DNA of 64,000 nt from Cytidiella melzeri (GCA_022592445.1 JABYQR010000143.1:1-64000), one strand, 5' to 3'. Positions 10,851-23,147 are shown, counted from the stretch's first letter. Program-made: numbers and translations. Notes: a model not told the origin generated them from the letters alone.

Positions 10851-12513
10851 CTGCAGTGCACAAAACAAACATGAACTCAGTGAGCCTCGAGTAATGCGAG
10901 GAAACTTGTATATTCAGCATATAGCCTATAGTGCGCAAAGCAAATGTAAACTACAATGAAGTCAGCTAATGTAAGAGTCAAAAGCAAGTATCCATATTGT
11001 ATTTCAGTCAGTGTCGAGTAGTGTGAGGGAACTGAGGTACGCAAGTCTGTGCACCAACACAATATGCCTGTGATTACCTAATCATGCCACTATACAGTAC
11101 CAAAACCACAAAAAAAGAAATGTACACCAACAGCAAGTGAGTCTGTGTCTGATGAGCCAAAGAGGAGTAGAAACAAGACTCTGAGCAGGTGTTACCATCA
11201 GAACACAGCCTGTGGCAGTTCCAATGAGGTTTGAGGTAGTTCAGACATCAACAGGGCACATGTAACATGTTTCAGAGAAGTTGATTCTGACACAACATTT
11301 TCAACCGCTATATTCTTAGAGCACATAATTACTTTTTGCATCAGCAGTGGGTGCTATTAAGCACTACAACTGATTGATGTATCAGGAGTGGACACAGCAC
11401 AAGATTAGTGACCAAATCAATGAAGCCCTCTGCCACCATTGGGAACTACCTTTATCAATGTATGCCTGCTTTTCCTGCAACAAAACTTGAGTCAATTCAT
11501 CTCAAATCAAGATGGATATTGTATTTATTACTGATAGCAAACGCACTTACTAAATTAGATATTCCTGACCAGATTACTTGGCATAGTTATTACCAAGAAC
11601 AAATTCACTTGTCCCCCAGTAAATATCTCAGGCTATACTACTTATTCAATCTGCTACCAGTAACAGAATTACTTATTAAAGTAGCTGTTATAAGCCAATA
11701 TACTTGTTCGAGCTGTCGAAGTTAAACCAGCTCAAAAAGTGCTATCTCATCCAACCTTCAGAAACTGTACTTGTCACTTATCAGCTCTGATAATGCTAGT
11801 TGGTGCTCTAGCACTACCCAGTGATCTATGCAGTTGATTCTCCTCATGTACTCTAGGCAATTGTGATCATCATTGTCACTGTCAATCATTTCCTTCAGTT
11901 CAGATATATCTTCACTGTCAGCTCTTGTCACACACTGATGTACCAATGTACTATCAATGTAGCATCTTGTCAATCAAATGGGTCTGACACAGGGTAAGCA
12001 ATAGATGCTGATCCTCTGTCCCTGTCACAGTCTTTTGTACAAGTCTCACAATTTCCAGATAGCCACACACAGTATGCTGACATATTGGTGCTGATATGCC
12101 CCAATTCCCATATCTTTTATATTCTGTCTCCTCTGGTGGGTCACCACTCAACACATCTCAAACCTGTGTCAGATCCATATAGATATCCTCATATTAACAG
12201 CAGCAAACAAGCTTACCCATCTATGCTTTATCCCCTTAAACCATTAGCAAAAACTGTGCAATGACCTGTGTGCAGGAAGGCAAGTAATAGAGCAATTCAA
12301 GACCATAGATGTGCAGGCAAAAAAAAACTCCAGCCAAGAATCAGTCCAACATGACACAGACATCCCCTGGAGACTGTACAACATTGGTCTGCTGTACAGT
12401 GGAAATTTTTATTGTTGCCCCATATCATATCTCCATTTTCCTGCACCATTTGCTGTCACACTTGCAACAGCTCACTTGGCATGCTGAATGATTCATAACA
12501 TGTCTAATATATT
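10851..12513. other. Island DNA between the two solo LTRs
   Basis: AT-rich, CpG-poor DNA with only short open stretches. On the minus strand, two neighbouring stretches in different frames (12,154-11,954 and 11,973-11,758) have acidic, protein-like composition and may be a decayed gene, but I recognise no family. A piece near 11,630-11,700 resembles the tandem-repeat unit of 2,366-3,130. I see no intact gene. Confidence 0.45.
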
Positions 12514-12518
12514 TTTTC

Positions 12519-13243
12519 TGTCACAGATTTTCAATGTTTCTACAAGACTTGCCTTACCAGGCAACGGTATTATTGGGAATATTTAAGCGCTTGTCAGGCG
12601 CTTATCCAGCGCTTATCCAGCGTCTATTAAGGCGCTTATCCAGCGCTTATCAGGCGCTTATCAGGCGCTTATTCCGGCGCTTATTCTCAGTGCCTATCAA
12701 TTGATGCGCTGATGCGCCTCCTGTCTCTGATGTGCTGATGCGCTCCTTTCCTTATCTGTGTATCACATGATAGAACTCTCTGGAACCTTGTGGAACATGC
12801 TGGAACTATGATGTCATAGTATAGAACATTCCATTAGATGATGTCATAGTTCTTAGAACCTTCTGGAAAAGTCTAGCCTTGTCTTAGAACAAGCTAGAAC
12901 AAGTCTAGCCTTGGAACTGGGTCATGGGGTCAGGTCATGGGGATAATTGCTATTGGTTGATTATTGAAGTGGCACCACTAGGGCATAGGGCATGCTTAGT
13001 AAGGTAGATTACTTTGCTTACTCATGTAGGTATTAGGGGTCTTAGGGTAGTACCTGGGGTCCTCCCCTTCATGTATATATAGAGGCACTCCTGAGGGCAT
13101 ATCCCCTCAGTCTTATCCACTCTGTTGAACCAGGACTACTCAGTACCCACCAGTACTTCGCTCACCACCACTCTTACTCTCTATCTCACCACATCCCCCT
13201 CAAGTTAACCAACTTATCTGGTGAGTGTAGCATTACTGTTACA
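12519..13243 (+). mobile_element. Solo LTR, family A, copy 2
   Basis: A 725-bp LTR starting TGTCACAG and ending CTGTTACA, flanked by the 5-bp duplication TTTTC (12514-12518 and 13244-13248). It has a TATATATAG promoter box near 13,074 and, at about 12,580-12,680, an array of GCGCTTATCC(A) units. It is about 100 bp longer than copy 1, mostly in this array, and keeps CpGs where copy 1 has TpG/CpA. Confidence 0.9.
12580..12682. repeat. Short tandem array GCGCTTATC(C/A) in the LTR
   Basis: Eight or so imperfect copies of a 10-12 bp unit with core GCGCTTATC. The same array in copy 1 (about 10,715-10,785, inverted) is shorter and has lost its CpGs. Confidence 0.75.
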
Positions 13244-13248
13244 TTTTC

Positions 13249-14750
13249 TAGCTAGTCTATAGTATATTGTGAATGCAGAGTTTTGATGCACACTCGGGAG
13301 AGGGGACATGAATGAACACAATATTATTTGATAGCTACGAGAATACATGCGTTTTTATATTATTTTACCTAGCGGCAACAACAAATGGATACAAACAAAC
13401 AGTAGCGGCAAATCTAAAAATACAATATAGTATACATATATGATGTATTACAATGAAAGTCTTTTTGTAAGATGCGTTTATGATGATATCATATAGGTTT
13501 TGCCAGTAAGCAGCTGTTGACCCATGGGTGACCTGTGCATAGTGGGTACCTGTACCTGTGGGTCATGTACCTGGTGCTAGAGTACCTGCATAGCTCTGGG
13601 TAGAAGAATGAACGCTCTGCCTACATGCAGGTGCAGGTGCAGGTACATTCATGGGTACACATGTGTTGAGCTCTATAAGAATCTCATGATAGCACACATC
13701 CCAGATCTCCTGTAAAAATACTGCTTAGGCCCTTGCTGTATCTCAAGCCACAGTCCAGTCACAATTTCCAAGTGAACTATCCCATTTGCATGTTTTCTAT
13801 GGACCTGCAAGTGTTTTCTTTTCTGGTTCTGTTCCAGTCCACTAGACAGAGTGTCATTCCAGGCACCAGGCAAGGCTGATGATCATGCCAAGATCTCTAT
13901 TGATGTTACTATGTTGATGTGTTCCAGATGAGTCAAAATCATTTGTTTCATAACCTACACTAAGTTGTCATATCTGCAGCAATGTTTCACAATACACAAT
14001 TTCTGTAAGCATTGATTTATGCAGCCCAATGCTCTGCATGAGCAACACTCAGTCATGGAGGCAGTCTGTGCTGAAGTGCTTGAAAAATCTTATAACATGT
14101 CCCATTGGTACAAGGAATCACAAGACCATTCAATGGTAACTTGATTATCAGTTTTCATGTCTCTCAGACAGACTGCTGATGGCTGAAGGTTGTGATCCTG
14201 TGCACGTCCTGTGTAGTAATTTCTGTAACAAAAAAGATGCAATATATCTTGTGGCTGTGATCCATACTCAGACACTCTCCAAGTAACCAACAGAAATACT
14301 GATGAAGTTGCATGTTTCAGGACAGGTCAGGTCAGCTTTAGTGGCAGTGTTGAGAACAACTGTTGTGCCCCATCTTCTTTTGAAGTTCCCCCATCACAAA
14401 ATGAATCTAGAAATCAGCAATAGGCAGACATGCAGGAAGAAATCAATATCAGTCTCCTTGTTGTGTGACATGTCTTGAATCCTTGTGCTCTGATTTTGCA
14501 GGTTGCAGCAAGTTTAATGCTGGTACAATCAACTTTCCCTTGTTATTTGATTGGTATTGAACTAACAAAAACCAAATCACAACCAATTTTCCTACCCTAG
14601 CAGTGCCATCAAGTGTTAGGAGGTGGAGGCTGTTCCTTGACACATTCAGTGATCAGATATCAGTGATCATTGACTCAAGAGCTGACCTAAAACACTTCCA
14701 ATCACTTTCTAGAAGTGTGCCAGGACTACTTGTTGCATAGCAACAGGACT
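13249..14750. other. Island DNA without an assignable gene
   Basis: AT-rich, CpG-poor DNA. Minus-strand stretches near 13,873-13,673, 14,290-14,090 and 14,643-14,449 look like broken coding sequence, but frames change and no family is recognisable. A short GTGCAGGTGCAGGTAC run at about 13,630 is a local simple repeat. Confidence 0.4.
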
Positions 14751-14957
14751 ACAAAATATATATATAGAAAGCCTTTTGCTACTATCCTTGTATCTCAGCC
14801 TCAGTTGCCCTATCAGTCTTGTCATTGCTTCAGCACTGGTTGGTAAGTACCTTGGCCAAGCTGTCTGCATTGCCCTTTGCTTTGCTGAGATTGCTCTTAT
14901 AGCTAGCCATCTGACTATTTCTTCAAACCCCTTGCAAACCACTCTTCCCATAACATC

Positions 14958-15494
14958 ATGAGGCTCTTGACCTCTCTTGTCTTGTCTGCTGTTATCTTCA
15001 CCAGCTTGTTGCATATGAGAGCTGTGTCTGCCATTCCATACAGCAGTGCAGGACTCTCCCACTATCCGGCTCGTTCCAGCACCCTCTTGGAGGCACGGGG
15101 CAGAAACATTTTCAGACCACAGGTGACTGCAGGTGACTTTCCCAGTCTGTGTATTTGTCATCACATTGATCTCACCAAATGGATAGCGGATATTGATAAG
15201 ATGGACCTGGCTACTGTAGAAGCACAGCTGAAGGAAAAGCTTAAGGCTTTAAAAGACACTAAAGACATTTTGACAGAGCATGCACAAATGTGGCATGTCA
15301 AAAAAACCGACCCAGATCTTTTCCAGAGGTTGTATCAACCTCAGCTTTCTGTTGATGACAGGCTTTTCTTCCGGTTCTTGGAGCTAGAAGAAAAGCAAAG
15401 AAACAGGGATCTCACACTAGCTGATTTGATTGCTTTGGGATGGAGATTGGAACCAGAGCACACAAAAGCACAATACTACACTAGAAATATGTAG
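14958..15494 (+). CDS. Small secreted protein, unknown function
   Basis: A 178-residue uninterrupted frame. The N-terminus (MRLLTSLVLSAVIFTSLLHM up to about residue 25, RAVSA) is a good signal peptide with cleavage before IPYSS. The mature part is charged and helical, with heptad-like stretches around residues 75-110 and a motif near the end rich in E/K (FLELEEKQRNRDLTLADLI). There are only two or three cysteines and no membrane segment. A TATATATATAG box lies near 14,757, about 200 bp upstream. It is the only convincing gene inside the AT-rich island. No family is recognised; a secreted effector-like protein is one possibility. Another frame on the opposite strand overlaps its start but lacks protein-like features. 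Confidence 0.6.
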   Translation: MRLLTSLVLSAVIFTSLLHMRAVSAIPYSSAGLSHYPARSSTLLEARGRNIFRPQVTAGDFPSLCICHHIDLTKWIADIDKMDLATVEAQLKEKLKALKDTKDILTEHAQMWHVKKTDPDLFQRLYQPQLSVDDRLFFRFLELEEKQRNRDLTLADLIALGWRLEPEHTKAQYYTRNM

Positions 15495-16058
15495 ACTACT
15501 ATGGATGAACTAGAATTAGTTTACTCTGTCTCCTCTGTCTGCCAAGTACAGTTTGTGGTACTGAAGAGGTGCTTGAACACCACTGCCCTGCTGCCTGGTC
15601 TATATAAAGCAACTCACATTTAAGGCAGGTGCAGCCATTCCATGTTGGCAGATTCTATGGTCCCACATGTAAATATGTGATGCATAGAATTTGATAAATT
15701 GAGATAGAAAGAAAAATGACATCAACCTTCCCTACACTCTAGCTGTGAAAGCTTCTATACTAGCCAGACATTCTACTTGTGAGCATAGTTTCCCTGAATC
15801 ATCTCCACGAAGGGCTGACCCTGACAGTCGTTTCAGCCTCTCGTAAGTATCAAGTGGGATCCCGCTTGGTCGCTCAGGGCTGGCAAACTCGCCGAGATGT
15901 TTTCAAGTTGCTGCAAAGGCCTTGCAGGACACATTTGCGTTCCACATTCCACTGTACCCACGTGCTGATCTCAGAAGAGTCTGGCGCTAATCCGGTGAGC
16001 ACCCGCCACCCATGATGTCTCTCTATACTCTTCTAATGCCTTTGTTTGAAACTTCCAG

Positions 16059-16680
16059 TGCCCTCGGGTGGCACATCGCTCCTCCAAATCGGCGACAAAG
16101 CTACTGCTGCTACCCGACGAGATACTCCCGAAGATCTTCGACGTCGTCGACGACCTTTGTGATGCCGTATGCCTTTGTCTGGCAGACGGGCCCTTCTTTG
16201 TGGTTGGTCTCTCGCAAATCGCCAGACGCCTGTGTTCGCGAACCAGACTGGCGAGCACGTCGTTTGCTTCAAGTGGCCGATGGACGAGCGACGACGTTCA
16301 CCCGGAAAGGATCATGGTTGAAGGCTGGCTTGATTAACATGCCATGGGAATACCCAGAGGAGTGGTTTGCGTCTACATACCGCATGCTTCGCACCTGCTC
16401 AAAGTTCAGATGAGGTGCTCGTGAGTTCAGATACTCCAGAAAACTCGATGATGCGGACCTCGACAGCGATGGAGATGCTTCGATAATGGTGCGTCGACCT
16501 AAATACAATTCTTCACATCCGTATCGAGGTCCTTGGGCTGGTGACTGGTTCGTAGTGACGACGATAAACTGGGTTAATGCGACAATTGACCGGAAGGACA
16601 CCAGCGATGAAGTAGTGGAAACCCTTGACAGCGTTTGTGCATTTCAACGTGAAAGGCTGGAGCGTATCAGTAATGCAGAC
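16059..16680 (+). pseudogene. F-box-like pseudogene with internal deletion
   Basis: The frame encodes PRVAHRSSKSATKLLLLPDEI, nearly identical to the intact-looking gene at 42,794-43,684, including the LPDEIL F-box core. It drifts out of frame after about 60 codons. Homology resumes at LDDADLDSDGDASIMV and runs to SSHP, then jumps directly to RGPWAGDWFVVTT, skipping the roughly 65 residues that lie between these points in the relative. The tail SDEVVETLDS is again conserved. It has no usable start and several breaks, so it is a dead paralogue. Confidence 0.75.
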
Positions 16681-16827
16681 ATCATCGGGGATATTCCACC
16701 GTAGTCCCAGTTTCTTCGTCCTCACTACAACATACAACCACCACAAGAGGTAAATTTCTACGTAAAAAACGTATTTGCGTCCCATCGAGAATTGATTTTC
16801 CATACCCGCGACTCGACCTACGTGTGA

Positions 16828-19800
16828 TCATGTTGTGCTGAAACCACCAGAAGCAAGCGAGTCGGGCAATGAGCCTCCGCAGCCCCTCTTCTGCGCTGCG
16901 GCAGCATCCGAATCCACAGTAATCTCAATATTCCCACCGCCCACGACGTCATCCCACGAAAGCCAACAAATGCTCTCTGTTTTCCTGCCGTTGACGGTGA
17001 CCTGCGACACGTACAGGCGGATACCTTCATCCGTGGGAGGGGACAGCTGAACAGAGCGTGCGTCAAAGTTGTTCACGGTGAAACGCGTCGTTGTTCCGAA
17101 GAGGTCGTTCTTGAGTGAGAACGAAGATAGAAGAGGCGAGCCAAGCAGGAGTTGTTTGGACGCAGGGACGGGGTACAATCCGAGAATGTGGAAGACGAGA
17201 AGGGCAGCCATCGCCCCGCTGTCATCGTTACCTGGTATCTGAAAGAATACAGCGGTCAGTAGAATGCACATAAAATCATGCGAATCGCCATATGGCCACT
17301 GTGATCACTCACACCTCCGATGCCTGTGTTGAAGTTGCCAAACACCACTTTCCTGACGCGCAAGGCTGTCAAGTCCGGTCGCGCTGCATAGTTGTACGAG
17401 TAGGCAATGGCGAAGGACGGTTCGTTTCCAGCTAGAAAATACCCAGCATTGAAATAATGCTCTGTGCGGTTGACAAAGGTCGCGGTGCCCCCCATCAGCT
17501 CAACGATGGACGACATTGAGTGCGGAGCGAAGAAGCTGTATTCCCAAGATGAGGCTAGGCATGAAGCGTGAGAGGAATTGCACGAAGTATAGGTGGTAAG
17601 ACGCACATTCATAAAAGCCGACATTGTTATCTGTTCCACGCGCACACGAGTGACCAACAGTGTCAAGTGGCGAGCAGTCGACAGGATCGCTGAAAGCAAA
17701 GGTTCCGTTCTGTGATGGCAAAACGGTAAGGAACCTGAAAATCATTTGTTGATAGTCCTTAAAAAACGCACGGGGTATCGTCTCTGCAAAAATCCAGAGA
17801 ACCCGTCACTAGTGACGTTGGGATCCCAATGATTCTTGAAGTTCATAGATCTGTTTTCGTACGTCAAAACATCTGCACCAGATTTCTTCAAGGCAATGGC
17901 AGCTTGGCGGACAGCAAAGTCACCGACGGCGTACTCGATTGCACGAGAGGCTTCTCGCGTCGGAAGGCCAACCGAGCCGGTCGGGTCAGTCCAGTCAGTC
18001 GGGATATATCCAAACATTTTCCACGCTGTATTTTGTCTCCCAACTAATCCCAGCGCAGATCAGACCGTGAAACCGAATTAGCCTGCAAGCTTTACTCACC
18101 CATGTACCAATTAGGTGGCTAAGCAGAGCAACCACAAAATGAGTGAACCTGTCAGGTAATCGTGATTGGGGTGGTGCACGTACAGTATTCTCGGCTGTGT
18201 CGACCAAGGCTTGATAAAGGTCGTCGGTAGGTACGCCCAGCTTAGCCGCATCGGTACTATACTTCACAGCAAAGTCTCCCAGAATAGGCATTCCATCACT
18301 TCCGCCTTGAACATACCCTCTTCAAAGGACGAGGCGGAGTATCAGCATCCCGATGTCAGCTATAGAGGATACATGCCACACGTACTGTTTCGTATTTGCA
18401 CGACACTCTGGAATGTACCCTGCATCCAGAGCTCAGCCCGAAAGAGCTGTTAAGGGTCCTATCATCTCTTACCCGTGTTTCTCCACCCGTCGACGTATGC
18501 GTTGACAATCTCCGCCCACTCGACGGGTGAGATGATCGATAGCAAAGGGTGGACAGTCCGGAACACGTCCCATGAACTTCAATCGTATGAGTTACGGGCG
18601 CGGAGCTCTCAATGTCGGCCTGTACTAACCAGAACATAGCGTCATAGAACGGAAACGCAGAGGTCCAGTATGGGTTTTCGCCTGTCATATTAGCAGGGAC
18701 GAGATGTGACCGATACAGCTGTGGTGCAGCTATGATCACAACACTGTCTCCTTAACACAGCCAGAGCGACGCACCGATGAATACAGCAACTCTACAACAG
18801 TCGCGTTCTCTGTTGTCGTGTTAGTCTCGATCCTCGTGAGAACGTTCTCCCAAGCTTGCTCTGATGCGGTTTGGACAGAATTCCACTCCCAGTCAGGTAT
18901 TTCAGCTTCAGCGTTGGCGCATGCTTGGTTTGTGCTGATGAACGATACCCCGAAACGCGCCAAAACGGTTTCAGAGCCGGAAAACTGGAGAAGTGCACCA
19001 GCTTCGATACCCAGGTTGCTTCCCGCGAATGGGAACGAAAGAAAAGTCGAATTGGGCGTGATGGTAACGTTTGCCTTGTTCTGCGAGCTTACTGATCGGT
19101 ACGTGCCAAATTGAACGAGTGACTGGCTAAAGTTTGATGAGATTTGCGAAGGTGGTGCAAAGTCATAACAGGCGTAGGCCGTGTAGTTAGATGTGCCATA
19201 GCTTTGGAGATACGTTCCTGACAACGTCACTCGAGCTTCAGTGGCATTGATATTGACAGAGCCGCCGCCTTGGAATGAGCGCTGCAGGTCGTTCGCTAGG
19301 TCTATTACCACGGACGGCTGGGTTGAAGATGGGTAGCTAAAGCGGATAAGACCGGCTCGACGTGTGGAAGTCGCTTCTATCTTGATGCCGTTTGTGAACG
19401 TGGTGGTGAAGTATCCAGGGGATGCAGCTGGCAAAGGGAATCAGTCCACGTAGTGGGCTTGTACTATAGACTTACCATCGGCACCAGCGGCTCTTAACGT
19501 CTCTCTTGCGTTGAGAGCAACATGGCAGCTTGTGAACGAGCAATTTGTAAGAGGGAACAGAGGGAAAATGCCGTAACCTCCATCTGTGTTGCCTCCTGTG
19601 CCTTCGTCGTGCATCAGAGAAATGCCTGTGTGCGATCGTCGCTTTAGCACGATGTTATCATATCAAGAAGTTTGATTGCGAACCAGTAACCGATGAGTTG
19701 TCATGAATGTAACCAGCTTGCCTAGGTGCGGTGTCAACATCAATGCCAACCTAGACTCCCTGTAAGCACCTTCAGACGGCCGACATATATAGCACGCACC

Positions 19801-19982
19801 TTGACCATCGCATGCGGTACAGCAGCACCAGGAAACACGTTTCCACCGCTTCCGCCGTTAGCTCCTGAGGCAGTTCCAATGAACAGATTGACAAAAGTTG
19901 TGAGCGGACTTTGCGCATGCACTTGAAGTACTGTCGCTGCGACGCCAAAGACGCATAGTGTTCGAACGCCAAATTGAACCAT
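16828..19982 (-). CDS. GH92 alpha-mannosidase, secreted
   Basis: Family GH92 exo-acting, calcium-dependent inverting alpha-mannosidases remove mannose (often alpha-1,2-linked) from mannans and N-glycans. The start (19982) opens a signal peptide ending near HAQS, then TFVNLFIGT and GGNVFPGAAVPHAMVK, the GH92 N-terminal hallmark. Exon joins give VGIDVDTAPRQAGYIHDNSS, then HDEGTGG. Further exons give NPYWTSAFPFYDAMFCSWD, YIPECRANTK, GGSDGMPILGDFAVKY, FGYIPTDWTDP and DNNVGFYE. The C-terminal block has IPGNDDSGAMAA, where most relatives read GNDDxGxMSAW, and LGLYPVP. At least eleven introns are visible: exon 1 ends at 19800, exon 2 is 19684-19750, exon 3 is 19476-19625, and one microexon is 18100-18118. 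It lies head-to-tail with glycerol kinase on the same strand. The reading looks intact. Confidence 0.88.
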
Positions 19983-20838
19983 GGCTATGTTGCCTATATT
20001 GCCTTCACACCAGCGTATCCTGTTAGCATGCCATGTCCGAATCTCGATTTTCTAGCCATAAACTTTCAATGCTGACCTTTGTAGACAGAGGCCCCTCTGG
20101 TTAGTATGTGACAGCTGTAGCTGAACGGGGTGCTCAGGGCTTCCTGAGGTGCGAGCTGTGTTTTGTACATACCTGCTTCCTCCAACCTACATGTGACTTT
20201 GCACGATAAACCTACGAACGTTCGCTGGGGTGCAAGTGGTGGGTCTACACCTGACCGTCGTAGCGTGTGCTGTCTTTGAGGCTGATCAAGACATCAACTT
20301 CCGCCGTATTGAATTTCCTGGCTACGGGACTTCGAGGAAGAAGAAAAACATGTGGCCCGGACGACAACCACGGCACATCTCACGGCATCTACCCAGGATG
20401 AAGTCATGATCAGCGTGGTGGTCAAACTCAGAGAGGTATGGTACCCATGTTACGAACAAACAAGCTGGCATGAACTGCTGGTCTCGCAGGTTACCTGGTT
20501 GCAACCTTTGAGATGTAAGTAGCTTCGCGCTCAATGTCACAATGCTTAGTAGACCCCCAGACCACTCCCGCGCGCTAGATTGATGAGCGTTCCGGAGTAG
20601 TCCGGGGTCCTTTACACTGGACCAAAGGCTCGTAAAAGAATCATCTGTAAGAAAAAGATGTGCAGAAGCGCATCACATTGAGGAGAAAGTTCGACTACAA
20701 ATACATCATGACTACGCTTTGCCACCTGCTAGCTAACCAATGCTAACTTACATTCCTTATACTATTCAACTAGCGCACAATCAATACACAGGTCCCACCA
20801 TTTCCAGCCAAAGAAAACGAGAAATACCACCAACAATT
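19983..20838. other. Intergenic region upstream of the GH92 gene
   Basis: About 850 bp between the GH92 start and the glycerol kinase stop. It must hold the GH92 promoter and the kinase 3' UTR. Short frames are present but none is convincing. Confidence 0.5.
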
Positions 20839-23147
20839 TTAATCCTCCTCAACTTCCGTCCAGCCACGGCACCTCTCCACAGCGCGTTGCCAACCCCTCC
20901 ACCTCTTATCTCTCTCCTCCTGACTGATCTGCGGCTCAAAAGTCTGGCTGCCCGCGGTGTTTACCTCGTGAAGTGTCTCCGGCTTAGATATGTCCCATCC
21001 AAACAGCTTGATTGCAGACCCAGCGAGCAAAGCCGATCCAAGGGCAGTAGACTCGCGCATCTCGGGCCGCACAACGTTTGTCCCTGCCAAATCAGCCAAT
21101 ACCGACATCACCATGTCGCCATTCGTCATTCCACCGTCGACCTTGAGATCCTTCAGCTCTATGCCCGTGTCACTCTTCATGCTATTCAGCAGCGCCCGCG
21201 TCATGAACGCGTTGGCCTCGAGAGTGGCCCGGGCAAAGTGGGCCGGCGTCGTGTACGACGACATACCTGTATTTCTGCATGAGCCTGAAGTTACAAGCAG
21301 CATGAACAGATCCGTACCGATGATCATCCCAGTTGCGCTTGGGTCCCAGTACGGCGCAAAGAGGCCACCGAAAGCAGTAACAAAGTAAAGACCACCGGTG
21401 TTTGTTGCTTTGGCTGCAAGCGTGTTGATTTCTGCTGCAGATTTGACCATGTTCATCGAGTCACGGAGCCTGTGGTCCCAAGATAAGTCTAAGGATGAGT
21501 TGTAAATTGGAAATGTTGTTTACCACTTGATGGCGCTTCCGGCAACACCAACTGAATATGTCATCAGATGTTGCGTTCGAAGAGTCGAGTCAGATAAGAC
21601 AAGGACTTACTGGCACCCTCTAAGCAGTACACAGGCTTGCCGTTTGGCCCGTTTTGATACGCGACCTACCAAAGTGGATGAGTGTGGACAAGAGCAGCAC
21701 GATATGCATGCAACTTACAGTAGTCAAGAGACCGTGCTGACTGGTGACAGGTTCGTTGCCAGTGCAGAAGAGCAAGAACGCGCCGGTCCCATACGTGCAC
21801 TTGGCCTCACCGGGGCTCAAACACTTGTTCCCCACGAGCGCAGCCTGCTGGTCACCAGCCAGACCACCGATCGGCACGCCCTTCAAAGCTCCACGGGCAA
21901 TATTTCCGTAGATCTCGGAAGAGGAGGCGACCTTTGGAAGAATAGACGACTTGAGACCGAAGAAGTTGAGGAGAACGGGGTCAAATTGCAAGGTGTTGAG
22001 GTTCAACAGGAGGGTACGAGAGGCGTTGGTGACGTCTGTGATGTGAACACCTCCCTGAGCACCGCCTGTAAGACTCTGTAAAGCCACGGCTGGTCAGAAT
22101 CGTAGGCCATCCTGTTGAGGTGCAAGACACGTACGTAGACGATCCACGACTCAACAGTACCGAAGAGGAGGTCATCTTCGTCGTGTGCCTTGCGAACTGC
22201 CTCCCAGTGGTCAATCATCCATCGGACCTTCAGAGCCGAGAAGTAGGTGGATAGCGGCAGGCCGGTACTGAGTACGTTGTCAGGATCGCGCAAGTCATAG
22301 AATGAGATCAAGCACACCACTTACAGCTTCTTGAGAGCCACAACGGCATCTTCTCCTTTCTTTAGAGTTCCCTCATGCTCGATACCCTGTTCGGCGAGTT
22401 TCTTTTCGTGGTGAGCGACAAGGGTGTGCGTACGTGCATCGTCCCATACGATCGCACGAGACAGGGGCTTTCCGGTCTTGCGACTCCAGACAACAGCGGT
22501 TTCACGTTGATTCGTGATACCTGATATATGGGCGATATATCAGTCGTATGGTAGACAATTGACGGAAAGATGGAAGATTAGTGGTAGCCAGCTTGGCGCA
22601 ACGGCAAACCATAACACCTTCCAAATACGGTAGTAATATTGAAGACGGGGACTCACCTATCACTTTCACACTCTCCTTCGTCCACCCAACTTTCTCTAGC
22701 TCGACGCAGGCCTGGTCAATACAAGCCTCGCAGCTTTCCATGATTTGTTCCGCATCGTGCTCGTGCCAACTGGATATCACATGTTATCTCAGAGTGAAGA
22801 GAAGCTTCGCATGTGATATCTGCGTACCTTGGCTCTGGGTAGTACTGGGGAAACTCGATCTGGTGGGAGGCGACGATATTGGCGTAGCGGTCAAAGATGA
22901 GGAAACGAGTAGAACTGGCCACCATCCTCAGTGTCAGAGGAGAAACATGCTGGGGCAGCCAAAAAGTTTCGTGGACTCACGTCGTGCCACAATCCAGCGA
23001 ACCCACAAACTCGCCATGCCTAAGTTGACTCGCCATGTCTGGTTGTTCTGCGGTCTTGGTAGATTCGGACGGTACTTTGGGGGCGATTTTCGAGTTCTGT
23101 CTGCTCACGATACCTGCTCTTTTTAACCAGGTTGTGAAACCGGACAT
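20839..23147 (-). CDS. GUT1: Glycerol kinase
   Basis: FGGY-family kinase making glycerol-3-phosphate from glycerol and ATP, the entry step of glycerol use. N-terminal exons give [10 protein letters not shown] plus STRFLIFD, the sugar-kinase phosphate-binding start, then [33 protein letters not shown] and FGTVESWI. The middle has [12 protein letters not shown] and [11 protein letters not shown], the FGGY signature region. The C-terminus has [18 protein letters not shown] spliced to [17 protein letters not shown], and [10 protein letters not shown]. Introns are short. Two starts are plausible: ATG 23147 gives an extra leader of 37 residues that is basic and could be mitochondrial, while ATG 23036 gives the usual short N-terminus. 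The gene lies between the GH92 and GH47 genes on the same strand. It looks intact. Confidence 0.92.

Noticed and set aside
10222..13243. Large inverted repeat as terminal repeats of a DNA transposon
   Set aside because: Each block has its own different 5-bp duplication and LTR-type ends, so they are separate solo LTRs.
14709..15164. 151-codon frame on the minus strand overlapping the secreted-protein start
   Set aside because: It lacks signal peptide, domain or homology features, while the plus-strand frame has a strong signal peptide.
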